A stretch of 64,000 nucleotides of DNA from Cannabis sativa (GCF_029168945.1 NC_083602.1:70142600-70206599), one strand, 5' to 3'; positions 45,801 to 59,449 are shown, counted from the stretch's first letter. Numbers and translations: made by a program. Notes: generated by a model not told the origin, from the letters alone.

Positions 45801-47919
45801 GAATAGTGCAAGTGGATCCTGGTCACAGAATATTAAACTCATATTCCATACAGTTTGAAACCAATGATAGAAAATGGTTATTAAACACTTGTGAAAGTGT
45901 AACTGTATTGCATCCTGGAATTAGAAATATAAGAAAATTCTAAAATTAAAGTCAAAGACTTAAATTTATACCAAATATATCGAGTAATTCTTCTTGGACC
46001 ACCACTACTAATATAACTCTAAGTCTGAATTTCCCATAGAAGTAGGAGATATCTAATATTCAGGATTTATATCATTTTGGGATAGAATTTCGGGAAAATA
46101 ATCAAAAATGTCATTCAATTTCTTAAGAGAAAAAATAGAATGACATGAAATGATATATAGACCATTCATCCAATGATATGTTATTTAGCTAATTCGAAAT
46201 GAATAAGCTAAGAGGAATTAGGATAATTTTGTTTATAAATAAGAATCCAACGATGCTTCGATTAACGAGAGTCAAAGTAATCTTATTTATACAATCTTCT
46301 TGTTTCATATTGTAAAAATACTAGTCTAAGGTGTCATCAATTGATGAACAGCTAGATGTTGCATATACAATATTTATCTTTCGAGATCTAACACTATTAT
46401 GTATGTCTAATGGTGAAAATCCATAAGGGATTTATCTCAGTAGATAAACAAACCAAGTTAGACCAACAATGAAGATTCAAAATTAAACTACAATTTGATA
46501 ACAGAAAATAACATGGTTCAATATAAATTCATGCACAATTCAGAAATTATTAAACATATAGCAAGTAGGAATGACAAGTGAAAATACTAAAACATACAAT
46601 CCTAAATAATTTCCAAGGTTTTCAACAAACTGATATCAGTGTCCCGTTTAGGCGAGAGTCAAAGCTACCATCCATTGAATAGAGTTGTCAGCTCATCTAA
46701 AGTGTTAAACATTCTAGCAACCTTTTATTCAATCAAGATTGGAATCCAACGTTGTCCCGTTTAGGCGAGAGTCAAGGCTATTCTATCTTATGAGCTTCTA
46801 CCATTGTTTCATATTTTGCAAGTCAAATACAGTCGCCACCATTAGGGTGATTCATACCATATAAAACACTTACAAAGCTACTTATCTTTCGAGATTAAAC
46901 GGTGCGAGCTTGCTAATGAACGTTCCTCCATTAGGGAGGATTACTCACTAAAACAAACGCTATGTAAAACCAACAATGGAGATCGAATATCTTAATAATA
47001 AAGCTCATTCTTTAAAATGTATTTTCATTATTATTTATAATAAAATATATTCATTAAATGTCGAATTTAGAATTAAAATTCTAAATTATAATTTAATTTA
47101 ATATTTATAAAATTATACTTAGATGGTGATTGAAATAAATTGAATTATTTCCATCTCAGTAGTAATTTTGATATATAAATATTAAGAAAACTATTTAAGT
47201 TGTATTAATTAAAATTAATTTGCAACTCAAAATAAATTTTCATGAGAATATATTTATTGTATTTTCAAAAAGAAAGTATAAAAACTTTATATTTTCGAAA
47301 TACTTAAATAATAATTACTTAGAAAAATACTTCAAGCAAAAATATCACCTATTTAGATTTTCCTTTGACTAATTAATTCAATTTCTAATAATATACTTTA
47401 ATTCATTTATTTTAAATTAATCAATAAATGAAAAAATCATTGATTTAAGTTGGTCCAAAAATTAATTAAAATAAATAATTAATTTACAACTTAATCTATT
47501 TTTCAAGATAAATTCAAAATCATCTTGCATTATGAAATGTAATTTCGAAAATTGATTACTAAAATAAAGAAAATAAATATATTTTGAAAATTATTTAAAT
47601 TTAAGTTGAAAAAATAAATTTCAGCTAAAAATAATTTTCTATTTAATTAAGTGTCATGAAAAAGAAATATTTAAGTATCATGATGAAAATCAACTTAGAT
47701 ATTTCATTTTTAATTTAATTAAATGTATTAAATTCAAGAAATAAATAATTAAGTGTAGAGAAGGCTTAATTATTAATCTCTAGTTTAATACTAGGAAAAA
47801 ATATACTTAAAATAAATTGTACCAAAATAAATTATTTAAATAATTAATTTCACAATGTATAATATTTTCCTATTTAATATTAGAAATAATAAGTAGTCTA
47901 GAAATAACTATCTAGAAAA
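45801..47919 (-). other. leader of element D up to the F insertion
   Basis: Non-coding, very AT-rich from about 47000. It carries the TCTCGAAAGATAA and TTGACTCTCGC modules (about 46240-46900, reversed) also seen in B. Confidence 0.7.
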
Positions 47920-47924
47920 TATCT
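47920..47924. repeat. target site duplication TATCT of element F (left)
   Basis: It matches 60610-60614. B shows a related uninterrupted sequence near 26360-26400. Confidence 0.95.
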
Positions 47925-48705
47925 TGTTGCCCCTGATTTCGCCCAATATACGTGGACCAACCGAACAGGGACACGTGGATCAGATAATTCATAAATATTT
48001 GCTAAGTCTTTGTATGCCACAAGGAAACATCCTGGACATAGGTCCCGGAGGAGGCACCCGGAGTTCAAGGTGCTCCCGGAGGCTCACGTGGCACTAAAGC
48101 ATCTCCATGAGGTGTCAGGCTTCTCCTGAGCAATCAAGTCGCATTAAATGCTGCGTGGGAGGAAGCGTGTTGGGACTGCAACACGCAATAAAGTCTGACG
48201 GCACAACCTCCAACCAGCAGCGCCACAGTAATGATCATTTAAGTCTAGCGACGGCTACACTGTGAAGAGTCACGTCAATCACAAGGCAAAAAGGACATTC
48301 CTCATAAAAACCCTACAACACCTAGGGATTTGACCATGCATTACTCATGGTATATTCATTGGGAATACCCAACTTTATGGATACTTACAGATACACTTGT
48401 AAGAACAATTCTAGGGATTACCCCACCAAAACACTATAAATACCCCCTCAAAGCTCATTAAATGGGATCGAGAATCTTGGGCTGCATATGAGCAAGAAGA
48501 GTAAATACTCACCAAGAACATTCTCTGTATTTATCAGGGTGACATCCTCCCAAGTATAAATTCTGTATTAAATACATCCATAAATAACAAAGACTCGTGG
48601 ACTAAGGCTCATTAACACCCCAACCACGTAAAAATCCTTCTCTCACTTTCTTACAGTTCAATAGTATAATCATATTTTATTAGTTGCCGAAAACCTCGGT
48701 CAACA
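47925..48705 (+). repeat. 5' LTR of element F
   Basis: 781 bp, TGTTGCCCCTGATT...GGTCAACA. TATAAATA is at 48435-48442. Confidence 0.97.
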
Positions 48706-48708
48706 TTT

Positions 48709-48726
48709 TGGTGCTTTCATTGAGAG
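48709..48726 (+). promoter_or_regulatory. primer binding site of element F
   Basis: TGGTGCTTTCATTGAGAG, identical to A and at the same spacing from the LTR. Confidence 0.7.
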
Positions 48727-48768
48727 CTGAAGAAAGCTGCTACAAAACAAGCATTTGACTTCACAAAT

Positions 48769-49008
48769 ATGGTGGAGACAAGAAGTACTCGTCAGCCTCG
48801 CCCTCTGGAAGACGCTCAAGACCCAAACGAGGAAGATGTAGCCTCAAGAGCAGCAGAGGAGTCCGAGGAAGAAGAAATAGTCCCCGATGATGACTACGAG
48901 GGAAACCGCGACGAGTATGCCTATGACGAAGGTAGTTACTCAGAACTGGTGCTTCTTAGACAAAAAGCTATCGATCACGAAGCCGAGATCGAAGCTCAGA
49001 AAGCATAA
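48769..49008 (+). pseudogene. gag: start of gag, element F, ending at a nonsense codon
   Basis: 79 codons matching the start of gag in A, with an acidic run ESEEEE. TAA at 49006-49008 replaces a CAA codon of A. The downstream frame (49018 on) is the same frame, so this single C-to-T change is the only break in gag-pol. Reinitiation at the ATG at 49018 or readthrough cannot be judged from sequence. Confidence 0.88.
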
Positions 49009-49017
49009 AACCAGAAA

Positions 49018-52000
49018 ATGCAGGAGGTGATGCTGGCCATGCAAAAAGCCATGGAAGCAGCTGGCATTCACATACACCCCAAGGCAATGACCGCTGGGCC
49101 CGACAAGGGGCCAGCGACATCTTCACCTAATTCCCAACAGCAGAAATCTAGGGAGCCTAGCCCTATAAGGTATCCTGCTGAAGGGAATCAAACAAAAAAC
49201 CCTACTTCTACCCCTGGGCGAAAGAAAAAGGTGCAGGATCCGCGAAAGGTCCGCTCAGATTTCCCTAAAGGGAAAGGTCCGCAGAGGGGCAAGCCCCAAA
49301 AAGGGAGTCTTGGCCCTCAGGATCGAGGGGACCGAAAAAGCGTTTCTGTACACCAGGAACCCGGGGGTAGGGGGAGAAGAGGACAGAGATGTCCTTCCAT
49401 TGATCTGAGAAATCAAATCAATGGGAACCAAGGTGATCTTCGGGATCACCTTGACCAAAAAAGATACGGACCCGTGGTTTCCTCGGGTACGTTGAATGAA
49501 GGAATTATGGCGGAACTCGCCATACTCCGAAAAGACATTGCCCGAGTCTCCCGGAGGCAGAAGGGAGACGACTCCGATTCGGACAGCGAGGATCGAGAGC
49601 CATGTGCTAAGCACATCCTAGAGGTTGAGCTCCCTAAAAACTTCAAGATGCCCGAAATGGCAGCATATACCGGGAACTCCGATCCCAGCGACCACCTGTC
49701 ACGGTTCAACCGTGTCATGACGGTCATGAGGGTCAGCAATGACGCCAAGTGTCTGTGCTTCCCACTCACTCTAAGTGGGTCCGCGGAGGAATGGTTCAAA
49801 AAACTGGAACCAGGATCCGTGGGCTGTTGGAACAAGCTACAGACCAACTTCCGGAGACAGTTTGTCGCCGCAAGAAAGGTCAACCTGGAGGTCAGTGCCT
49901 TGACTAATATCAAGCAACTGCCCACCGAGACCTTGAAGAATTACATCAAGAGGTTCCGAGAGGAAGCCTCGAAAACCAAGAAAGTTGATGACGGACAACA
50001 ACTTGCACTTCTCCAAGCAGGCATCCGTACTGGGACTCCTTTCTGGAATGAGTTGCAGCAAGAAGGAGCTGCTAGCCTCCAGGACTTCCAGAAGAGAGTC
50101 CAAAAATATATCAACCTCGAAGAAGCCCAAATCGTGGGTTATGGGGGCTACTATTCCACCGGAGTGGCAGGATATATGCCCGGAGTATCGCCCTCGGGTA
50201 CTGCCCCGACTGCGACCCCACAAACAAGTGGTATACAGTTCTCTGCTACCCCTGGGTATAGCCAGGGCCAAGCTTTGGCACCAGCATCTTCTCATTTTGG
50301 CAACCCGTCCGGAGTGAATGGGCAAGCCCCTTCACATTCTGCTCCGGCTGCTAGCTTAACAGGCCCTTCCCAGGGATCAAAGAGTAAAAGGTCCTCCAAA
50401 AGCAGCACCCGGACGGGAGAGAAGCTCCAGAAAAAGGGATACACCCCCAAATATACTCAATACACAGAGCTGTCAGACTCCCAAGAACGTGTGTACTTCG
50501 CTACTAGGAAAAATACACACTGCCGGAGACCACAGCCGTTGTACAAAGACAGCTCCCGGAGAGATCCGAGCAAAAGATGCGAGTACCACAACGACATTGG
50601 TCATAGCACCAATGAATGTAAGAATCTCAAGGACGAGATCGAAAATCTAATCCGATTGGGCCACCTCTATGAGTGGATCAAGAATAGGTTGCCCCACCTC
50701 AACCCGGGTCAGGTGACCGGGGGTATGCCTCCGGGAACACTAGGGGGTACAGCAGGAGTATTGGCTCCAGCTGCTCCCACAGGTGACGCCCAGCATATAC
50801 CCGGACTGCCGCCCCGGCCTAATGGAAGGGTAGCCATGATCTCCGGAGGTCCCCATATCGGAGGGAATACTCGCAAGGAGCGTAAGCGATACGCAGGGGC
50901 CACTAAACACAATGAGATATGGGAAGTTACTCAACTCCCAGCTCAAAGGCCTCGGCTGATGGACCAACCCATCGCATTCACGGAAGAAGACGCCAAGACG
51001 GTGCGCTTCCCTCATCACGACCCGTTGGTCATAGAGACCCCCATCGCAAATAAAGTGGTGGCCAGAGTCTTAATTGACAATGGGAGTTCCGTGAACTTGC
51101 TCTTCAAAGAAGCCTTCACCGCGATAGGCTTGACAGATCGTGACCTCTCGCCTAGTGGATCCCAGCTCACAGGGTTTAACGGGAGGACACTTATCCCAAT
51201 GGGAAAAGTGAGGCTCCCGGTCACCCTGTGCCCGGACACTCCCCAGAGCACATTCAAATACTGCACCTTCGTGGTGGTGGACTGTCCGACAGCCTACAAC
51301 GCGATCCTCAGCCGACCGGCCCTAGTAGACTTTGGCGCAGTCACTTCAATCCGACATCTGTGCCTAAAGTTCCCTACCCAGGAGGCCGGAGTCGGGACTG
51401 TAAGGGGAAATCAGGGGGAAGCAAGGCAATGTTATAATGTTGCAACCCACCTGCCCGTACTTATGGTCCGGGAGTCCGCTGAGCCGGAAATGGCTGAAGA
51501 GGATGAGTTGGACCCTCGTGTAGGGTCCGAAAGAATCGTGGAACCAATGGAGGACGTCGAAGAAATATCAGTGTGCGACGTCGACTCCACCAAAGTACTC
51601 CGGTTAGGGAAGAACCTGGACCCGGAGGAAAAGGACAAAATAGTAAAAACACTAAAAGGCGCCATCGACATCTTTGCATGGCGCCAAGAAGACATGACTG
51701 GCATAAGCCCTCATGTCATCACACATGTACTCAACGTCAATCCGGACATGCCTCCCATCCAGCAAAAGAGACGCACGCTCGACTCGGTGAAAGCCGAAGC
51801 TCTAGAGAAAGAGGTGGACAAACTTTTGACTAACGGCATGATCCGCGACGTGTACTATCCGGAGTGGCTGGCCAATCCGGTCCTGGTGCCCAAGCCGAAC
51901 GGAAGTTGGCGAGTTTGTATAGACTTCACCGATCTAAACAAAGCTTGTCTAAAGGACTGCTTCCCGCTGCCCAGGATCGACCAGATGGTAGATGCCACGT

Positions 52001-54765
52001 CCGGATTTAAACTTTTATCCTTCATGGACGCCTATGCTGGGTACAATCAAATAAAAATGCATACGGCAGACCAGGAGTGCACTAGCTTCAGGACCGATAA
52101 GGGGTTATACTGCTACCTAGTCATGCCTTTCGGACTGAAAAACGCCGGAGCAACCTATCAAAGAATGGTTAACCGGATGTTTAAAGGCCTCCTGGGGCGA
52201 AACATGGAGGTGTACGTGGACGACATGCTCGTCAAATCCAAAGCATGCAACAGCCATGCAAGCGACTTAGAAGAATGCTTCGAAGTTGTCCGGAGATACG
52301 GCATGAAACTCAACCCAAAGAAATGCACCTTCGGGGTAAAATCAGGAAAGTTCCTGGGTTTCATAGTCAGCCAAAGGGGGATTGAAGCAAATCCGGAAAA
52401 AATCCAGGCTCTCCTGAATATGCCATCCCCCAAGAAACATAAAGATGTGCAGAGCCTGACCGGGAAGGTAGCTGCATTGAGCCGTTTTATCTCACGGTCC
52501 ACGGACAAGTGCATACCCTTCTTCAACGTGCTAAAGAAGTGCCAAAAGTTCGAATGGTCGGACGAGTGCGAGGAGGCATTCAGAAAGCTAAAAGACCACA
52601 TGGCCAAGCCTCCTATCCTATCAAAACCCGTCCTCGGAGAAGATTTGTTTCTTTATTTGGCCGTCTCCGAACACACGGTCAGCGCTGCCCTGGTCCGGGA
52701 AGAAGAAAAAACTCAGCATCCCGTATACTATGTCAGTAAGCGCATGATAGGGACCGAAACGAGATACCCGGTCATTGAAAAACTGGTGTTCTGCCTCCTG
52801 ATGGCGTCAAGGAAGTTAAGGCCATACTTCCAAGCCCATCCGATCAAAATTCTGACCAATCACCCGCTCCGGCAAGTCCTCCAAAAACCTGAAGCGTCCG
52901 TAAGGCTCCTCAAGTGGGCAATGGAGCTAAGTCAATTCGACTTGCACTACGTACCCCAGATTTCTATAAAAGGCCAAGCCTTGGCAGACTTCATTACTGA
53001 ATGCAACGATGCCGAGGCAACAGCGAATACGCCGATACCGCCAATCCCCACATGGAGGGTATTTGTGGACGGAGCTTCTAATGAGAACGGTTCTGGAGCC
53101 GGAGTGGCTATGATATCACCAACTAGACTGCGACTCCAGGCGGCCCTCCGATTCGACTTCGCAGCTTCAAACAATGAGGCCGAATATGAAGCCCTGATAG
53201 CAGGGCTGAAATTGGCAAGAGCTGTAGGAGCCAAAAGAGTGGAAGTCTACAGTAACTCCCAACTGGTCGTAAACCAGGTATCCGGAGAATACCAAACCCG
53301 CGGCGAGCGGATGGCCGCATACGTAACAATAGTCCGAGAGCTGCTCCATGAGTTCACGGACTACAAAATAGAAAGAATCCCGCGGGAAAAGAACGCTCAC
53401 GCGGACTGTCTGGCTAAGTTAGCCTCGGATAGCGAAATCGAAGAGCTGGGGGTAGTACCAGTGGAATGCTTGGCAGAGCCAAGCATCAAAATAAAAGAGA
53501 CCACATTAACGATTGGGCAAGAACCTAGCTGGATGGTCCCCATCGTAAAATACATAACAACAGGTGAGTTGCCCCAAGAAAGGGCACTGTCTCGGAAGAT
53601 TCAGTATCAGGCTCATCGTTATGTGATGATGGATCAAATTCTCTACCGGAGAGGACTCAGCATGCCTTATTTAAGGTGTGTATCGGACCCTGAAGCTAGA
53701 CAAATCATGCTAGAGGTCCACGAAGGGTTCTGTGGAGATAATACGGGAGGACCCAGCCTCTCAAACAAAATATTGAGGCAAGGGTACTTCTGGCCAACAA
53801 TGAAAAAAGATTGTATAGACTATGTCCAAAAATGTGACTCGTGCCAAAGGTACGCGAACATACCGAGAGCTCCTCCAAATAAAATCACCCTGATGACTAG
53901 TCCCTGGCCCTTCGCGGTTTGGGGAATAGATCTTATTGGGTCCCTGCCAACAGGAAAAGGAGGGGTAAAGTATGCAATAGTAGCAGTAGACTACTTCACC
54001 AAATGGACAGAGGCTGAGCCTATGAAGACAATAACTGCCAAGAAAGCATTGGACTTTGTTATCAAAAACATAGTGTGTCGATATGGCTTGCCTCACAAAA
54101 TAGTCTCTGACAATGGAAAGCAATTTGATTGCGAGGAATTTACTGACTTCTGCAACCAACATGGAGTAGTGAAAAGCTTCTCCGCGGTAGCCAGGCCTCA
54201 AACAAACGGCCAGGCGGAAGCAGTCAATAAAATCCTAAAGGTCACCTTGAAGAAGAAGCTGCTGGCCTGCAAAAACAACTGGCCTGAAGAGTTGCCAAGG
54301 GTATTATGGGCCTACCGGACGACCCCCAGAACCACGACCGGTCACTCGCCTTTTTCAATGGCATACGGTTGTGAAGCGATGGTCCCGGTAGAAACATTAT
54401 TCCCATCCCACAGGAGGACGACTTACGATCCTGCCACGAATCAAGCTCTGCTTCAAGAGGCTTTGGATCAAGTCGAAGAACTCCGGGATGAGTCTCAAAT
54501 ACGGATGGCTGCTTATCAAAAGAAGGTGACCAAGTATTTTAACTCTAAGGTTAAAAACAGAAAATTTGCTATTGGGGATATGGTCCTAAGAAGAGTCTTC
54601 CCAGCCACCCAGGAACCCGAAGTGGGGGTACTTGGGCCAAATTGGGAAGGACCATATGAGATCGAGGACGAAATCGGCTCCGGCACTAACAAATTAAAAA
54701 GAATGGATGGAACCATTGTGCCAAGAGCCTGGAATGCCGATCACCTCAGAAGATATTACCAATAG
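49018..54765 (+). pseudogene. gag-pol: gag-pol polyprotein of element F, long open part with substituted catalytic sites
   Basis: 1915 codons in one frame: gag domain, C-x2-H-x4-H-x4-C knuckle (near 50579), protease IDNGSS (about 51076), RT with YVDD (52213), degenerate first RNase H, archaeal-type RNase H (from about 53053), integrase and GPY module. Gag and pol are a single fusion frame. Two substitutions against A fall on key positions: the RNase H Asp of YSDSQLV is Asn (53254-53256), and the second His of the integrase zinc finger is Asn (53740-53742). The integrase DDE residues are kept. It lacks the first 83 codons because of the stop at 49006. Probably made but impaired, or silent. Confidence 0.88.
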
Positions 54766-55248
54766 CGAAATAAAACTTAGACTTTGTTCAAAGAGTTTGT
54801 ACCGTCCAAATGTATACCTCCTCTACATGTTAAATAAAACTAAGTGCCTTAAAAACAAAGTTTCTATGCCACTCAGGGGGGGTACTAGGGTATACCGCAC
54901 GGACAGACAGAGAAACAAACTAAGTAAAATATCCTGACCCAAAGGGCAGGTCAAAAAGTATGCACAAAAATAAAAAGCATAAGTGTAAAAATCCTGATCC
55001 GAAGGACAGGTTAAAAAGAGAAATATGTGGCAAAAGAAAGATCACATATAAATATCCTGACCCAAAGGGCAGGTCATATACATACAAACGGCCCGGGGAT
55101 AGGCCTTAAAAAAATTGTCTCCCCTTCGAATAAAAACTGCTACCTAAATATATTGTTCCAAGGCAGCAGCAAATATGTACAAAAAAAAAAGAATATAATA
55201 AAAGAAGTGGGTGGAATCTTGGTTGTACTGGGTTAATCTCGAAGCAGC
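54766..55248. other. spacer between convergent genes of element F
   Basis: The CTGACCCAAAGGGCAGGTC unit occurs once at about 54937, with variants near 54992 and 55056. A has an exact six-copy array here. There is an A-run near 55180. No gene seen. Confidence 0.7.
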
Positions 55249-55923
55249 TCAGTCGATACGCGGAGGAAGGCGAGGTCCAATACGCGCCTCTACCATGGCA
55301 TCAAGCTTCTTCTTCTTCTCCCGAAATTTGGCAATCTTTTCCTCAGGATTGGGGTAGAAGGTAAGCTTGATATTTTGGTCGTTGGTAGACCAAGCCGTGA
55401 AGACTCCATCGTCGAAGCGCTTTGGGCACCGGCCGCAGGAAACGGGAGAAAGGAGCTCGGCTCTTTTTGCCTTCTTCGTGGTTTGTTCCTTGAAGTCCCT
55501 GAGCTCCTTCAGCTCCGCGGCTAGAGCGGCCCTGGACTCTAAGTTCTCCTGGTGAGTTTCCTCTAAGGATCTCACCTTGGCAACCATTTCGTCCAAGGCT
55601 TCCCTGGCCTCCCGGAGCTCCCGCTTGGCCTTGGCTGCAGCCTCGCTTTCCGCCCTCAGCTCCTCCTGATGCTGGGCCTCCAGCCTGTCCCTCCGCTGGG
55701 CCTCGTCCCGGATCATGGCTTCCGCTTGGGCCTCCCTCCATTTGGCCTCCTCCTCATTTGCCTTGGCAGCATCCTCCCGGCGCTCAGCAGCCTCCTGGTA
55801 GAGCTACCTCTCCACAGTGAGGTCCTGAAGGACCTTCCTGACTTCGTTCATGTCCCCAAAGTCAGACAGAACGAAGCCATGATTAATGATGTTCTTGGAG
55901 AGGCGGCCAGCCTCAGCAGCAAG

Positions 55924-56000
55924 CTGAACAATAACACAAGTGTAAGAAAGAATTCCCAAGAAGAAAAATGAAGGGAAAAGCAAAACTGTAAAGCACTTAC
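55924..56000 (-). other. intron 2 of the element F antisense gene
   Basis: 77 nt, donor GTG|GTAAGTGCTT, acceptor TTGTTCAG|CTTGC. The ends are conserved and the interior diverged from A (95 nt). Confidence 0.82.
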
Positions 56001-56764
56001 CACGGTGAGGGAATGGCTGAGGTCCTGGACCTGGAAGATAGAGTTCAGGGAGGCGCAAGTTGCGAACCGCTTAGGTGCGCACCGGGTAAGCTGAGAAGCG
56101 AACTCGCCAGTCATCTCCGCGGCGAAGGGAGCCAAGGTGGGCCCAAGGAAATGACGGAACCAGTCCGACAGGGGGTCCAAGTTAAGGTCCCACGGATTCT
56201 GGTACTCCGGGTTGTTGATGCTTTCCTGTACCTCAACCCGCAAAACCCTCCTAAGGGCTTCCACCTCGGCATACCCCTGGGAGTATTCGTCCATGGCATG
56301 GTTATGCTTGGCTATCCGGAGCTCTTGCCTTACCTCATCCCCAAGAACTGGAGTCAGCACAATGTTGGGAGGAGCAGGATGTTCTTCCATGGGGGAGACC
56401 CCACCGTCAAGACCATGGGCAGGAGTGTCAGCTCTCCGAGGCCGCTTGGGCTCGTCCTGGGCAACCATCTTGCCCTTGCGCTTGCGAATCACAGCAATTT
56501 CAGGCTCTTCTTCACCTTGTTCAGCTTCCTCAGGAAGAGCCCGGAGCTCTCCCGCACCCTCTGCAACTTCCTCAGAAAAGCCCCATTGCTTTTCTTGACC
56601 TTCTCCTGGTAGCACTTCCTCGTCATCCACTAAATCAATAGTGTCGGGGGGAGCGCTGGAAGAGATCTTTAGGGCAGGGGCTATTCGGGAAGAAGTAAAG
56701 GCCGGAGGAGCCTCGGGAGTGTGAACTCCGGCAAGCTGGTCCAAGATGGCGTCCATGGAGATAC

Positions 56765-56843
56765 CTGTTTAACAAAAATAGGCAAGTGTTAGACATCCGT
56801 GGGAAACCACTCGCACAAGATATGGCAAATAAGCTACTCCTAC
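56765..56843 (-). other. intron 1 of the element F antisense gene
   Basis: 79 nt, donor G|GTAGGAG, acceptor TTAAACAG|GTATC. Same phase and length as A. Confidence 0.82.
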
Positions 56844-58370
56844 CCGGACTTCCTAATTCGGCCCTAGCAAAGTCCTGAACTTTAATGCTGGCAGCATCAT
56901 CTCCGAGATAGCTGTCCGAAGGCCGGAACCAGCTGGATGTAATGTAAGCTGAAGGACCTAAGGGAACAGGTTCCGGAGGACCAGAACCCATCCGGGACCG
57001 ACCTAGGAAATCTCCTAAGTTTGAAAAATAAAATTCCTTCAAACGATCCCCCCACCGGGTCGAGGGCATCCTAAACCTATATAGACGCTCGTCGAACCCT
57101 ACGGGCCTACGACTGGCATATTCGCCGACGGAAGGAACATAATCAATTATCAAAAGAGACTTACCGCCGGCACCGGAAGTGCTGGCACCAGGAGCCCCAG
57201 ATTTTGGCTCTGGAACCGAAGGCTGTGGCCTGGGAGCCCTTCTCTCCGAAGAATCCTCAATGCGAAGGGGCCTCCCGGCGGGACGATCTCCAATCTCTTC
57301 TTGAAGAGTCTTGTCAAAAAATTTAGCCTCGGACTTCCCGGCAATCGCCTGGCTTCTTCTTACCACCGGACTCCCCACACGAAGTCCCCTCCCGGAGGCC
57401 ACCTGGGCCTTTGAGTATGCCTTTTCCTGGGCCTTCCGGTAGAGATAATCCTCGTATTTCTTCTCTGTCGTGGCAATAATCTCGTCCCGGAAGGTCTTCT
57501 CCGCGACCGGCGCCCTCGCATTGGGACAGATGACCCGGGAGAGGTTAGAGTCCTCCACGGATTGATGCGGAAGGATAAGTTTGGCCTTCCTGCAGTTTTC
57601 CGTAGTGACCAAACCCCCGACGTCAAGATCGGCTCGGTCATAGGAAGCAAAGGCCTGGGCCCTCCGGAGGAAGGTCTGGGTAGGGGCAGTCCGCTGATAT
57701 GGAGGGATCCTCACCCACTCAGTAAGGAGCTCCGGGTGGTCCATTGCCCTGAACCCGAAGGAAAAGAAAAAGCGATGGCGATACTCCTTCACGTGAGTCT
57801 GCCTATTATACGGAACCACCCCTTCATTAGCAGGATGGATTCGGAATCCATAAAAACCGTCCTTAAGTTTGTCCCCCTTCTTGGGGACGGATACAAGTTC
57901 ATAAAAATACAAAATTTCCGCGGGGCGGGGAGATCCCCATCCGCGGGCGGCATAAAAAATAAATAAGCCTGAGAGCAGGCGATAAGCTTGGGGAATGAGT
58001 TGGTATGGTGCAAGGCCGAAAAAAACAAGAAAATTAACAAAGTAGTCCTGAAGAGGAAGCATGGCACCGGCCATCAGGTGCGTCTAGCTCCAGGCTCCGA
58101 AACCGCCATAATTATGGTTGGGCGTCTCCGCATCGCGAGGTGGCCGATGGTAGGTTCCTGATGTGGAAGGCTTGATCCCAGCAACTTCCACAATATTCTC
58201 CAGTTGATGGGGACAGGTTAAGGTGGAATGAAGCTCGGCCGCTTCCCATCCGGTTGCCCGGGACTTATACCCCTCCTGCGCAACGGGTCCCAAAGAGACC
58301 TCCTCTAGAGTAGCCATGCGTTTCCCGCTTTTCTTTGAGGACTTCGAGCCAGAGGCAGACATTTTCTATT

Positions 58371-58824
58371 CTGTGAAAAAAAAAAAGAAGAGAAAATTCC
58401 AGCAGTTAGGCCCCATACCAAACCCTAAGTCAAGAAGAAGGGAATGGGGGTCCCCTAACCGCTGGAAAGAGGCCCCCTCCGGACACGTGTCACACGGGAA
58501 ACCCTCGAAAGATTCCCTGAACAAGTGTCGGGTGCAAGAAAATCGCAGAAGGTGGTTTTACACGATAAAGGAAACAGAAAGAAAAGATCCTACTATATGC
58601 CCTAAACAACCATTGAACGAAGAGCGTATGGTCTTCTACAATGAAAGTGCACAATAACAACGGAGGCATGACAATGGCGATCCTACAACTAAAGTAGTAA
58701 ATGCAAAACAGAATACATGAAGGACTTAAACACTTGCATGCCCAGAAATCTCGAATGCGAACCCAGAAAAGAACAAACAGAACGAGTAAAAGCATGTCAT
58801 TTCCAAAGGATGCAAAAAACTTAC
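58371..58824 (-). other. 5' UTR intron of the element F antisense gene
   Basis: Donor CATT|GTAAGTTTTTTGC, acceptor after a long T-run, TTTCACAG|AATAGAAA, 8 nt before the ATG. It is the counterpart of 21075-21523 in A. Confidence 0.68.
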
Positions 58825-59019
58825 AATGAAGTGTTGAACTGGGGGTCCAGATGCGAGTCGAGTAAAGACGAGAAGGACTGGTAGCAGCAAGTAAGGAAGA
58901 ACTGGGAAAATTGCAAAGTGTTCAAAGGTTTCGTGCTGGGTCTGAGAATTTTCTCTCTAAGAAATTCGAGCAAAGTTGGCAAGAAATGGGAAGTAACCGA
59001 AATGAAGGAAAGATGGTGG

Positions 59020-59027
59020 CTTTTATA
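59020..59027 (-). promoter_or_regulatory. TATA box of the antisense gene, element F
   Basis: Minus strand CCTATAAAAGCCACCA, identical to A over box and downstream flank. Confidence 0.62.
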
Positions 59028-59210
59028 GGAAAAAATTCATATGGAACAGGCATCACCACCTACCAATCGAACGGTGGGGGAAAAGCACGATTCAAATACC
59101 CAAAGATCAACGGGCCAGATTGATTTACGATAAAGGCGGTGGAAACGTTTGAGTATCCGTCTGACACCATTAATGCGCCGCATCAATCAATGGGCATGAA
59201 ACGAATCGAC

Positions 59211-59405
59211 CTTTGCAAAAAGCGAATCGCTGCATTAAGTGCCATCATTAAATGCCCCTTCACGCGCCCTAAGCTCGTGCCAGGAAACCGAGGAGTCGAC
59301 CGGAGACACCTCTGCAAAAAGTGAATCGCTGCATTAAATGCCATCATTAAACACACCCTCACGCGCTCTAGGCTTGTGCCAAGAAACCGAGGAGTCAACC
59401 GGAGG
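59211..59405. repeat. 99-bp tandem duplication upstream of the antisense promoter, element F
   Basis: Units start at 59211 and 59310 and share TGCAAAAAG(C/T)GAATCGCTGC and AAACCGAGGAGTC. Elements of the same block occur in A in more diverged form (about 21910-22110). Confidence 0.8.
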
Positions 59406-59449
59406 AACCTGAGCAAGCCTTGTTTCATTTTTCAAATTAAGCAAGGCTT

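Larger units (their letters stand above)
55249..58362 (-). pseudogene. spliced antisense gene of element F, with two stops
   Basis: Exons by homology to A: 58362-56844 (1519 nt, same as A), 56764-56001 (764 nt, same) and 55923-55249 (675 nt, 21 nt shorter in the coiled coil). All splice ends are conserved. TAG at 58084-58086 and TAG at 55804-55806 replace CAG codons of A, early in exon 1 and early in exon 3. The PF04195-like region lies downstream of the first stop in an open stretch (58074 on). Most differences from A are conservative, so the gene seems to have been under constraint before the two stops. Confidence 0.85.
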
